Assembly: GCF_029168945.1 (NCBI RefSeq)
Contig: NC_083602.1
Span: 26,275,323 to 26,339,322 of the forward strand
Source: Cannabis sativa
Taxonomy: Eukaryota; Streptophyta; Magnoliopsida; Rosales; Cannabaceae
Length of the DNA stretch: 64,000 nt
Direction of reading: 5' to 3'
This document shows positions 9,697 through 20,222 of the stretch, piece by piece (position 1 is the first letter of the stretch; each line of letters opens with the position of its first letter). A program made the translations under genes and the position numbers. The notes below the pieces were generated by a model. That model saw only the letters and a program-made list of their open reading frames with translations, had not been told where the DNA came from and searched no databases.

Positions 9697-12600
9697 ATGT
9701 CTACATCCGGTTCCAAATCTTCCAAGAAGGGAGGAAAGCGTCTGGCCACCCTAGAAGAGGTGATGGTGGGTCCCGTCGCCCAGGAGGGGTATAAACCTCG
9801 TGCTATGGGGTGGGAAGCGGCCGAGCTTCACTCTAACTTAACCTGCCTTCACCAACTGGAGAACATTGTGGTGGTGGACGGCATCAAGCCTACGACTTCC
9901 GGGACGTACCACCGGCCGCCCCGTGACGCGGAGACGCCCAATCACAATTACGGAGGCTTCAGAGCTTAGAGCCAGACGCATTTGATGACCGGGGCTATGC
10001 TTCCCCTTCAGGATTATTTCATTAATTTCCTTGTATTTGTCGGCCTTGCGCCATACCAACTTATTCCACAAGCTTACCGCCTGCTTTCAGGCTTATTTAT
10101 TTTTTACTCTGCCCGGGGATGGGGCTCTCCCAGTCCGGCAGAGATTTTGTATTTTTATGAACTCGTTTCTGTCCCCAAGAAGGGGGACAAACTTAAGGAC
10201 GGCTTTAACGGCTTCCGGACCCACCCTTTGAATGAGGGCCCGGTCCCTTTCAACCAGCAAAAACACGTCAAAGAGTATCACCATCGCTTCTTCTTCTCCT
10301 TCGGGTTCCGAGCTGTGGAACACCCGGAGCTTCTCACGGAATGGGTTAGGATCCCTCCATATGAGCAGACCGCGCCTACTCAGCTCTTCCTCCAACGGGC
10401 CAAGACCTTCGCCACTTATGACAAGACGGATCTTGAGGTCGGGGGATAGGTCACGACGGAGAATTGTCGGAAGGCCAAGCTGATCCTGGGGCATCAGTCG
10501 GTGGACGACTCCAACCTTTCCAAGGTTATCTGCCCGAACGTAAGGGTTCCGGCCGCGGAGAAGACCTTTCGAGATGAGATCATTGCTACTGCGGAAGAGG
10601 AAGTACCGAGAGTACCTCTACCGGAAGGCCCAGGAGAAGGCTTACACTAAGGCCCAGGCGGCTGCCGGGAGGCCCCTTCGCGTTGGGAGCCCGATTGAGA
10701 GGAGGACCCAGGCGGCTGCCGGGAGACCCCTTCGCATTGGGAGCCCGGTTGAGAAGAGGGCTCCCAGGCCAAGGCCTACCGTCCAGGTGCCGAATACGAG
10801 GGCTCTTGATGCCAGCACTTCCGGCTCTGGTAAGTCCCATTTAACAATACATTACGTCCCTCCTGTTCGCGAATATGCTAGCCTTAGGCAAGTAGGGTTC
10901 GATTAACGTCTCCTTAGGTTTAGGATGCCCTCGACACGGTGGGGGGATCATGCAAAGGATTATTATTTCTCCAACTTAGGAGATTATTTAGGTCGGTCCC
11001 GGATGGGTTCTGGACCTCCGGTGCCCGTTCCCTTGGATCCTTCGGCCTATCTTTCTTCTAGCTGGTTCCGTCCCTCGGACAGCTATCTCGGGGATGATGC
11101 AGCCAGTGTTAAGATTCAGAACTTTGCTAGGGCCGAATTAGAGAGTCGGGGTAGGACTAGCTTGATTGCTTTTTAAGTGTTTACTGCTTTCACAGATATT
11201 CTAACACTTAACTCTTTTCTCTAGTTGTAGCAGCTAATCCCATGGAGGCGATCTTGGCCACCCTTGCCGGAGCCCACAGTCCTGATGCTTCTCTTTCTCC
11301 AACTTCTTCCCAGATGGTCACCCCCGTGGAAGCTTCTTCCAGTGCCCCTCCAAACACTATTGACTTAGTGGATGAGGAGGAGGTACTTCCTAAGGAAGCT
11401 AAAGAAGGTCAAGAAGAGCAATGAGCTCTTCCTGGGGAAGTTGAAGAAGGTGAAGAAGAGCAAGAGGTTGCTCTGGTGCACAAGCACAAAGGCAAGATGG
11501 TAGCTGAGGAGACACCTAAACGGCCGCGGAGGGTGGACACTCCGGCCCCGAGCCATGATTCCGAGATCCCTCCCGAAGCAAAGGAATTTACAGTGCCTCC
11601 TAGCATTGTGCTGACTCCGGTTCCCGGAGATGAGGCGAGGCAGGAGCTTCGGATATCCAAGTACAATTACACCCTTGATGAGTACTCCCAGGGGTATGCT
11701 GAGGTGGAGGCCTTGACGAGGGTTTTGCGAGAGGAGGTGCAAAGTTCCCTTAACGAGGAGAACTACCAGAACCCGTGGGATCTAAACCTGGACCCCCTGA
11801 CGGACTGGTTCAATTGTTTCCTCGGGCCTACCTTGGCTCCTTTTGCCGCGGAGATGACTGGCGAGTACGTCTCCCAGCTAACCCGGTGCGCGCCTAAGTG
11901 GTACACTGCTTGTGCATCCTTGAACTCTGTCTTTCAAGCTCAGGATCTCAGCCACTCCTTGGCCGCGGTAAGTATTCTGTGATTTACTTCTTTTCTCATA
12001 ATTTTACTTAAAGGCCTTTACTCATTCTTGCTTCCTTTTCCAGCTTGCTGCAGAGGTCGGACGCCTTTCCAAAAAAATATTTAATCACGGCTTCGTCTTG
12101 TCCGAATTTGGGGGCATAGACAAAGTCGTGAAGATCCTGCAGGACCTGTCTGCTGAAAGGCGGGCGTTCCAAGAGGAGGTTGCGTGGCAGGAGGCCCTTG
12201 CTAAGGCCAAATTCGAGGAAGAGGCTAAGCAAAGGGAAGCCCAAGCAGGGGCGATGATCCGAGAGGAGGTCCTTCGGAGGGATAGGCTGGAGGCAAAGCA
12301 CCGGGAAGCATTGAGGGCGGAGGGCAAGGCTGTCGCCAAGGCCAAACGCGAGCTCCGGGAGGCTAGGGAGGCCTTAGACGAAATGGCTGCCAAGGTGAAG
12401 TCCTTAGAGGAATTGCACCAGGCGGACTTGGAGTCCAGGGCTAACTTGGCCGTGGAGCTGAAGGAGCTTAAGGATTTTAAAGACTAAGCCTTGAAGAAGG
12501 CTAAGAAAGATGAGCTCCTTTCTCCTATCTCCTGCAGCCGTTGCATCAAGCACTTCGATGATGGCGTCTACATGGCTTGGTCAACAAATGGCGAGAGTAT

Positions 12601-12721
12601 CAAGCTCGACTTCTACCCAAAACCTGTAGAGATGATTGTCAAATTCCGGGAGAAGAAGAAGAAGCTTGACGCCATGCTGGAGGCGCGCATTGGTCCTCGC
12701 CTTCCTCCTCGCATCGACTAG
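9697..12721 (+). pseudogene. Tat antisense extra gene, PF04195-like protein
   Basis: An intron-containing gene antisense to gag-pol, matching the additional ORF of Tat/Retand elements ('putative gypsy type transposon' family, PF04195). Exon 9690-10829 carries the conserved core: LPLQDYFINFLVFVGLAPYQ, IPQAYRLLSGL and EILYFYELV. Exon ~10924-11150 follows, then exon ~11231-11967 (acidic, proline- and serine-rich) with clean donor GTAAGT at 11968. The last exon, 12044-12721, opens after cttttccag and encodes a ~110-residue Glu/Ala/Arg-rich coiled coil, then a C-terminal domain ending at TAG. In-frame stops at 9967, 10447, 11422 and 12485 and a frameshift near 10600 break it. The function of this family is unknown. 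Confidence 0.75.
10653..10760 (+). repeat. 54-bp tandem duplication within the extra gene
   Basis: Two units starting cccaggcggctgccgggag, at 10653 and 10707, with a few substitutions. 54 is a multiple of three, so the duplication adds 18 residues (QAAAGRPLR-GSP-E-R) without shifting the frame. Confidence 0.85.
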
Positions 12722-12896
12722 GTCGTTCCGAATCCAACCCATTACAACCCAGATTTTTCTTATCTCTTTTTTTTTTTTCTTTATTTACAGCTAATTTGCT
12801 TTTATTTAAGACAATCTTTATTTAATAGCTGTTTTATTTTTCGAGGGGAAACAATGGTTAAGGCCTGTCCCCGGGCCCTTTGTATATATTTTTTTT

Positions 12897-13200
12897 TGAT
12901 CTGCCCTTAGGGCCATGATTTCTATATATATATATATGATCCTTTTTGATGCACATATTTTTTCTTTTTGGACCTGCCCTTTGGGTCAGGATGTTTATAC
13001 ATATGCTCTTTTTTGGTGCATACTCTTTTTTGGACCTGCCCTTTGGGTCAGGATGTTTATACATATGCTCTATTTTGGTGCATACTCTTTTTTGGACCTG
13101 CCCTTTGGGTCAGGATGTTTACACATATGCTCTTTTTTGTTGCATACTCTTTTTTCTTTTTGGACCTGCCCTTTGGGTAAGGATGTTTTACTTTTGGCCT
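12897..13200. repeat. 62-bp tandem repeat between pol and extra gene
   Basis: Units built on ggacctgccctttgggtcag and atgtttatacatatgctc start near 12970, 13032, 13094 and 13162, with a decayed copy at 12897-12960 that has expanded into a TA run. Spacing is 62, 62 and 68 bp. The array sits where the pol transcript (minus) and the antisense gene (plus) converge. Tandem arrays in this 3' region are known in Ogre-like elements. Confidence 0.85.
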
Positions 13201-13351
13201 GTTTTTTGTCTGTCCGTGTGGTATGCCTTAGTACCCCCGTTGAGTGGCATGAAAACTTTTTTTAAGGCACTCAGTTTTATTTAAAATACAGAGCCCGCAT
13301 ACACTTAGACGGTACAAACCCTTTAAACAAAGCCTAAGTTACACTTTTGGA

Positions 13352-14330
13352 CTATTGGTAATATTTTCGGAGGTGATCGGCGTTCCAGGCCCTTGGCACA
13401 ATGGTTCCATCCATCCTTTTTAGCTTATAAATGCCTGAACCGATTTCGTCCTCGATTTCATATGGCCCTTCCCAATTTGGCCCAAGTACCCCCACTCTGG
13501 GCTCTTGGGTGGCTGGGAAGACTCTTCTTAAGACCGTATCCCCAATAGCGAATTTTCTGTTTTTAACTTTGGAGTTAAAATATTTGGTCACCTTCTTTTG
13601 ATAAGCTACCATTCGTATTTGTGACTCGTCCCGGAGTTCTTCAACTTGATCCAGCTTCTTGTAGTAAAGCTTGGTTCGTAGCTGGATCGCAAGTCGTTCT
13701 CCTGTGGGACGGGAATAACGTTTCTACCGGGACAATCGCTTCACAACTGTACGCCATTGAGAAAGGCGAGTGGCCGGTCGTGGTTCTGGGGGTCTTCCAG
13801 TAGGCCCATAACACTCTTGGCAACTCTTCGGGCCAGTTGTTTTTGCAGTCCAGCAGCTTTTTCTTTAGGGTGACCTTTAGAATTTTATTGACTGCTTCTG
13901 CTTGTCTGTTTGTTTGCGGCCTTGCCACCGCGGAGAAGTTTTTTACTACTCCGTGTTGGTTGCAGAAGTCTGTGAACTCTTCGCAATCAAATTGCTTTCC
14001 ATTGTCAGAGACTATTTTGTGAGGCAAGCCATATCGACACACTATGTTTTTGATAACAAAGTCTAGTGCTTTTTTAGCAGTTATAGTCTTCATGGGCTCA
14101 GCCTCCGTCCATTTGGGGAAGTAGTCTACTGCTACTATTGCATACTTTACTCCTCCCTTTCCTGTTGGTAGGGACCCAATAAGATCTATTCCCCAGACCG
14201 CGAAGGGCCAGGGGCTAGTCATCAGGGTAATTTCATTGGGAAGAGCTCTCGGTATGTTCGCGAACCTTTGGCACGAATCACACTTTTGGACGTAGTCTAC
14301 GCAATCTTTTTTCATTGTTGGCCAGAAGTA
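13352..14330 (-). pseudogene. Tat integrase domain, broken
   Basis: Integrase inserts the cDNA into the genome. The zinc-finger Cys pair (CDSCQRF) is present. The catalytic core follows, with the first Asp in WGIDLIG, the second in IVSDNGKQF and the Glu in QAEAVNK. A C-terminal GPY/F-like module is recognisable (GPNWEGPYEIEDEIGSGIY) in a different frame (13352-13612), so a frameshift lies around 13613-13720. A TAG at 14331-14333 separates this part from the RT/RNase H part of the polyprotein in the same frame, inside the HHCC finger. No chromodomain is seen. Confidence 0.85.
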
Positions 14331-14333
14331 TCC

Positions 14334-16499
14334 CTATCTCAATATTTTCTTTGAGAGACTGGGTCCTCCTGTATGATTTCCACAGAACCCTTCGTGGACC
14401 TCTAGCATAATTTGCCTAGCTTCAGGGTCCGATACACACCTTAAATAAGGCATGCTGAGTCCTCTTCGGTAGAGAATTTTATCCATCATTACATAACGAT
14501 GAGCCTGGTACTGGATCTTTCTAGACAGTGCCCTTTCTTGGGGCAACTCACCTTTTGTTATGTATTCTATGATGGGGACCATCCAGTTGGGTTCTTGCCC
14601 AACCGTTACTATGGCCTCTTTTATTTTGATGCTTGGCTCTGCCAAGCGTTCCACGGGTACTACCCTCAGTCCTTCGATTTCACTGTCTGAAGCTAACTTA
14701 GCCAGACAGTCCGCGTGAGCGTTCTTTTCCCGGGGGATTCTTTCTACTTTGTAGTCCGTAAACTCGTGGAGCAGTTCCCGGACTATTGTTACATATGCGG
14801 CCATTCGCTCGCCGCGTCTTTGATACTCTCCCGATATCTGGTTTACAACCAGTTGAGAGTCGCTGTAGACTTCTACTCTTTTGGCCCCCACGGCCTTTGC
14901 TAATCTCAGTCCTGCTATCAAGGCTTCATATTCGGCTTCGTTGTTTGAAGTTGAGAAGTCGAACCGTAAGGCTGCTTGGAGTCGAAGTCCAGTCGGGGAT
15001 ATCATCGCAACCCCCGCTCCGAATCCGTTTTCATTGGAGGCTCCGTCCACAAATACTCTCCATGTGGAGACCGAAGGTATCGGCGCATTCGCGGTTGTCT
15101 CGACTTCATTACATTCGGTGATGAAGTCTGCCAAGGCTTTCCCTTTTATGGAGATACGGGGTATGTAGTGTAAGTCAAATTGACTTAACTCCATTGCCCA
15201 TTTGAGGAGCCTTCCGGACGCCTCTGGCTTTTGCAGGACTTGCCGGAGCGGGTGATTGGTCAATACCTTGATTGGGTGCGCTTGAAAGTACGGCCTTAAT
15301 TTTCTTGAGGCCATTAGGAGGCAAAAAACTAATTTTTCGATGATGGGGTATCGTGTCTCCGCCCCTATCATGCGCTTGCTGACGTAGTACATGGGATGTT
15401 GAGTTTTCTCTTCTTCCCGGACTAGGGCAGCGATGACTGCATGCTTGGAGACGGCCAAATATAGGAACAGGTCCTCTCCAAGAACGAGTTTTGACAGGAT
15501 TGGAGGCTTGGCCATGTGTTCTTTCAACTTTTTAAATGCCTCCTCGCACTCGTCAGACCATTCAAACTTTTGGCACTTCTTCAATATGTTGAAGAAGGGA
15601 ATGCACTTGTCTGTAGATCGGGAGATAAAACGGCTTAGGGCAGCAACCTTTTTAGTTAGGCTCTGCACGTCTTTATGCTTCTTGGGGGATGGCATGCTCA
15701 AGAGAGCTTGAATTTTTTCTGGGTTTGCCTCAATCCCCCTCTGGCTGACGATGAAGCCCAGGAATTTTCCTGATTTGACCCCAAAGGTGCATTTCCTTGG
15801 GTTGACCTTCATTCCGTATCTCCGGACTACCTCGAAACACTCTTCCAAGTCGTCCGCATGGCTACTGCATGCTTTAGACTTGACGAGCATGTCGACTACG
15901 TACACCTCCATGTTTCGTCCCAAGAGGCCTTTGAACATTCGGTTGACCATTCTTTGGTAGGTCGCACCAGCGTTCTTCAGTCCGAAAGGCATGACCAGGT
16001 AGCAGTATACCCCCTTATCGGTCCTGAAGCTAGTGCACTCTTGGTCTGCCGCGTGCATCTTTATTTGGTTGTACCCGGCGTAGGCGTCCATGAAGGATAG
16101 TAGCTTGAATCCGAAAGTAGCGTCTACCATCTGATCGATCTTAGGCAGAGGAAAACAGTCCTTCGGACAAGCTTTGTTTAGATCAGTGAAGTCTATACAA
16201 ACTCGCCAAGTTCCGTTAGGCTTCGGCACTAGGACCGGATTGGCTAACCATTCCGGATAGTACATGTCGCGGATCATGCTGTTTGTTAAAAGCTTGTCTA
16301 CCTCTTTCTCTAAGGCCTCGGCTTTTACTGAATCGAGGGGGCGTCGCTTTTGCTGGACTGACGGCATGTTCGGGTTGACGTTGAGGACGTGGGTGATGAC
16401 ATGGGGACTTATGCCAGTCATGTCCTCTTGGCGCCATGCAAAAACGTCGATGGCGCCCTTCAGTGTCTTTATTATTTTTTTCTTTTTCCTCCGGGTCTA
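14334..16499 (-). pseudogene. Tat reverse transcriptase and dual RNase H, inactive
   Basis: The main 695-residue frame (14334-16421) holds RT motifs WRVCIDFTDLN (73-82), SFMDAYAGYNQI (109-120) and MPFGLKNAGATYQRMV (144-159). The catalytic box, normally Tyr-x-Asp-Asp, reads YVVD (174-177): codon 176 is GTC where Asp is required. The RT-linked RNase H (about 310-430) has Ala at its first acidic position (LYLAVS). A second, archaeal-type RNase H (about 455-575) keeps VFVDG, EAEYEA, YSDSQ and HADCLAK. The start of the RT lies upstream in another frame, a shift within an A-rich run near 16470-16490. Confidence 0.9.
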
Positions 16500-17831
16500 G
16501 GCTTTTTCCTAGCCGGAGTACCTTGGTGGAGTCGAGGTCGCACACTGATATCTCCTCCACATCATCCATCGAATCTACAATTTTCTCAGACCCCACACGG
16601 GGATCCAACTCATCTTCTTCAGCCATTTCTGGCTCAATGGTTTCCCGGACCATCAGTACGGGCAGGTGGGTTGCGACGTTGTAATATTGCCTCGCCTCCC
16701 CCTGATTTCCTCTCACCGTCCCTATTCCAGCTTCCTGGGTTGGGAACTTTAAGCACAAGTGTCGTATGGATGTGACTGGGCCGAAATCTACCAGGGTCGG
16801 TCGGCCGAGGATCGCGTTGTAAGCGGTTGGGCAGTCTACCACCACGAAAGTGCAGTACTTGAACGTGCTTTGGGGGGTATCCGGGCACAAGGTTACGGGA
16901 AGTCTCACTTTCCCCATTGGGATAAGTGTCGTTCCGTTAAACCCCGTGAGTTGGGAACCACTGGGTGAGAGGTCTCAGTCCGTCAGGCCTATGGCAGTGA
17001 AGGCCTCTTTGAAAAGTAGATTCACGGAACTTCCGTTGTCGATCGAGACTCTGGCCACCACTTTATTGGCGATGGGGGTCTCTATGACCAACGGGTCATG
17101 GTGGGGAAAACGCACCGTTTTGGCGTCTTCTTCCGTGAATGTAATGGGTTGATCCATCAGCCGGGGGCTTTGAGCTGAGAGTTGAGTAACCTCCCAAACC
17201 TCATTGTGCTTCACGGCCCCCGCATACCGCTTCAATTCTTTGCGGGTAGTTCCTCCCCTCTTGAGATCATGGCCACTCTCCCATTAGGTCTGGGTGGCAA
17301 ACCGGGGATATGCTGGGAATCTCCGGTGGGAGCAACTGGAGCCAATACTCCTGCTGCACCCCCTGGTGTTCCCTGTGGCAAAGCTCCTGTCGCCTGACCT
17401 GGATTGAGGTGAGGCAGCCGATTCTTGATCCATTCGTAGAGGTGCCCCAATCGGATTAGGTTTTCGATCTCGTCTTTGAGATTTTTGCATTCATTGGTGT
17501 TGTGCCCAATGTCGTTATGATACTCGCATCTTTTGTTGGGGTCCCTCCGGGAGCTATCCTTGTACAGAGGAGGTGGTCTCCGGTAGTATGTATTTTGCCT
17601 AGTAGCAAAGTACACACGCTCTTGGGAGTCCGTCAACTCCGTGTACTGGGTGTATTGGGGAGTGTACCCCCTCTTTTGTCGCTTCTCCTCCGTCCGGGTG
17701 CTGCCTTTGGAGGATCTTTTACTCCTCGAGCCCTGGGAAGGACCTGCCAGGCTGGCGGTTGGAGCGGAGTGCGAGGGAGCTTGTCCATTTATCCCCGAGG
17801 GATTTCCAAAATGGGACGATGCGGGGGCCAA
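16500..17831 (-). pseudogene. Tat zinc knuckle and protease region, broken
   Basis: The N-terminal part (17232-17831) has a CEYHNDIGHNTNEC knuckle (Cys-x2-His-x4-His-x4-Cys) typical of the Tat gag/protease junction. The aspartic protease active site follows as SIDNGSSVNLLF (about 17040) in another frame, with the second half near YCTFVVVDCPTAYNAILGRP. A TGA at 16972-16974 interrupts the protease. The same frame then continues to the RT junction. Confidence 0.8.
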
Positions 17832-19329
17832 GACCTGGCCCTGACTGTATAGCAGAGAATTGTATGTTACTCATCGGTGGAGCTGCGGTCGAGACAGTAC
17901 CCGACGGCTGGGCTCCGGGCATATACCCTGCTATCCCAGTGGGATAGTATCCTCCATAGGCCACTATTTGGGCCTCTTCAAGGTTGATGTATTTTTGGAC
18001 TCTTTTCTGGAAGTCCTGAAGGTTTGCAACTCCTTCCTGTTGTAGTTCGTTCCAGAATGGAGTCCCTGTACGGATGCCTGCCTGGAGAAGGGCAAGCTGT
18101 TGTCCGTCATCAACTTTCTTGGTCTTCGAGGCTTCCTCTCGGAACCTCTTTATATAGTTCTTTAAGGTCTCCGTAGGCAGCTGCTTGATGTTAGTCAAGG
18201 CGCTGACCTCCAGGTTGACCTTCTTTGCGGCGACAAACTGTCTCCAGAAGTTGGTCTGTAACTTGTTCCAACAGCCCACGGATCCTGGCTCTAGTTTCTT
18301 CAACCATTCCTCCGTGGACCCGCTTAGAGTAAGCGCGAAGCACAGACATTTTGCGTCATTGCTGACTCTCATGACCGTCATGACCCGGTTGAACCGCGAC
18401 AGATGGTCGCTTGGATCGGAGTTCCCAGTATAAGCTGCCATCTCGGGCATCTTGAAGTTTTTGGGAAGCTTTGCTTCCAGGATGTGCTTGGCACATGGCT
18501 CCCGGTCCTCACAGTCTGAGTTAGAGTCATCGCCTTTCTCTCTCCGGGAGACTCGGGTGATATCTTTTCGGAGTATGGCAAGTTCCGCCATGATTCCTTC
18601 ATTTAACGTTCTCGTGGAGACCGCGGGCCCGTATTTCTTTTGGTCAAGGTGATCCCGGAGGTCATCTTGATTCCCATTGATTTGATTTCTCAAATCGACG
18701 GGAGAGCATTTTTGTCCCCTTCTTCCTCTACCCTCGGGCTCCTGGTGCACAGACACGCTTTTTCGGTCCTCTCGATCCTGAGGGCCAAGACTCCCTTTTT
18801 GGAGTTTTCCCCTCTGCGGACCTTTCCCTTTCGGCAAATCTGAGCGGACCTTCCGCGGATCCTGCGCCTTTTTCTTTCTCCCCGGGGTAGAAGTGGGGCT
18901 TTTCTTTTGGTTCCCTTCAGCGGGATACCTTATAGGGCTTAGTTCCCTAGACTTTTGTAGTTGGGTACTGGGCGAGGATTCCTCTAGTTCCTTGCCAAGT
19001 CCAGCAGACATAGCCTTGGGATGCACGTGGATGCCAGCCGCCTCCATGGCTTTTTGCATGGCCAGCATTACCTCTTGCATCTTTTGGTTTTGTGCTTTTT
19101 GGGCTGCGATCTCAGCTTCATGATCGACAACCTTTTGTCTTAGAAGCACCAACTCTGAGTAGCTACCGTCATCGTAGGCGTACTCATCGAGGTTTTCCTC
19201 GTAATCATCATTAGGAATTCCTTCTTCTTCCTCGGAACCCTCAGCCGCTCTTGAGGCTACGTCTTCCTCATTTGGGTCTTGAGCATCTTCTAGAGGGCGA
19301 GGTTGACGAGTGCTTCAAGTCTCCACCAT
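17719..19329 (-). pseudogene. Tat gag polyprotein, broken
   Basis: Gag forms the particle that packages the RNA. The likely original start is ATG at 19329, 60 nt downstream of the LTR edge, followed at codon 5 by TGA (19315-19317). An acidic N-terminus and a coiled-coil helix (QKVVDHEAEIAAQKAQNQKM) follow. A long basic linker comes next, then the Retrotrans_gag core with WLKKLEPGSVGCW, FWRQFVAAKKV and ETLKNYIKRFREEA. It leaves frame near 17830, where the knuckle/protease frame takes over. No other stop is seen inside the core. Confidence 0.88.
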
Positions 19330-19368
19330 TGTTGTAATATGTTGTGTGTTTACATAAGCTTTCTTCAG

Positions 19369-19386
19369 CTCTCAATGAAAGCACCA
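19369..19386 (-). promoter_or_regulatory. Primer binding site of the Tat element
   Basis: Three T residues after the 5' LTR end, the minus strand reads TGGTGCTTTCATTGAGAG. It begins with the TGG that pairs with a tRNA 3' CCA. I could not assign the tRNA with confidence. Confidence 0.55.
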
Positions 19387-19389
19387 AAA

Positions 19390-20135
19390 TGTTGACCGAG
19401 GTTTTCGGCAACCAATAAAATAATAAAAGATTAAAGAGCTGTAAGAAATTAAGAGAAGGATTTTTACGTGGTTGGGGCGTTAATGAGCCTTAGTCCACGA
19501 GTCTGTATATTTATGAGTGTCTTTAATACAGAGAATTGTTCTTGGTGAGTATTTACTCTTCTTACACTTATGCAACCCAAAATTCTCGACCCCATTAATG
19601 AGCTTTGCGGGGGTATTATAGTGGTTTTGGTGGGGTGATTCCCAGAATTATAGTACATGTATTTCTATAACTATCAATAAAGTTAGGCGTTCCCAATGAA
19701 TATACCATGGGTAATGCATGGTCAAATCCCTAGGTGCTGTAGGGATTTTATGTGGAATGTCCTTATTGTCTTTTGACTGATGTGACTCTTCACAGTGTAG
19801 CCATCAATAGACTTAAGTGATCATAGCCTTGTAGGTGCAGATCGGGGGTTGTGTCGTCAGACTTTATTGCGTGTGGCAGTTCCAACACGTTTCCTCCCAT
19901 GCGACATTAAATGCGAGATGACTGCTCAGGGGAAGCCTGACACCTCGCGGAAATGCTTTGATGCCACTTAGGGCTCCGGGAGCATAGGACACTTTGTATG
20001 CCTTCTCCGGGAGGTAGATCCCGGATGACGCCAGCCTTTATAAAGACTTAGCTAATAATTTGAGTGTTAAGATCTTTTGGTCCACGTGTCCCTGTCTGGT
20101 TGGTCCACGTATATTAGGCAAAATCAGGGGCAACA
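19390..20135 (-). repeat. Tat element 5' LTR
   Basis: 746 bp, same ends as 7958-8704. Differences are mostly transitions. The TATA equivalent is shortened to TATAATA (19614-19620), which would weaken the promoter that drives gag-pol. Confidence 0.93.
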
Positions 20136-20140
20136 CATAC

Positions 20141-20222
20141 CAATGCCTCCAAAGTAGTAGGATGAAGTCTCCCTTGATGTAGACTCACATGTCTACCACC
20201 AGTGCTGAATGAAGTCTCGTTG
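20141..20222 (-). pseudogene. hAT transposase C-terminus, proximal part
   Basis: The minus-strand translation gives NNETSFSTGGRHVSLHQGR then LHPTTLEAL, the hATC dimerisation motif (ETAFSTGGR, then SLxPxTLEAL) of plant hAT transposases. It runs in frame, through one copy of the catac duplication, into 7912-7957. Upstream, ttacag at about 20250 may be an acceptor, but the next codons include a TAG. Only about 45 codons in all survive. Confidence 0.62.

Larger units (their letters stand above)
7958..20135 (-). mobile_element. Full-length Tat-lineage Ty3/gypsy retrotransposon
   Basis: A 12.2-kb element in minus orientation. LTRs at 7958-8704 and 19390-20135 have TG/CA ends, and a perfect 5-bp duplication (catac) lies at 7953-7957 and 20136-20140. 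Order on the minus strand: 5' LTR, primer site, gag, protease, reverse transcriptase with RNase H, a second RNase H, integrase, 62-bp tandem repeats, an antisense extra gene, polypurine tract, 3' LTR. Two RNase H domains and an antisense ORF between pol and the 3' LTR define the Tat/Retand-Ogre group. The LTRs differ at roughly 25-30 positions by eye (about 96% identity). All genes carry lesions, so it is not autonomous. Confidence 0.93.

Noticed and set aside
10093..10494. 133-codon minus-strand frame
   Set aside because: It lies opposite the PF04195-like core, which reads convincingly on the plus strand.
12897..13200. CRISPR-like spacing of direct repeats
   Set aside because: Units are contiguous copies without unique spacers, and the setting is a plant retrotransposon.
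12858..13284. Overlapping reading frames of 66-116 codons on both strands over 12858-13284
   Set aside because: They are translations of the 62-bp tandem repeat; since 62 is not a multiple of three, every frame looks repetitive. No gene features.
14499..17947. Many plus-strand frames of 60-130 codons opposite gag-pol
   Set aside because: They are shadows of the minus-strand gag, protease and RT frames and match no family.
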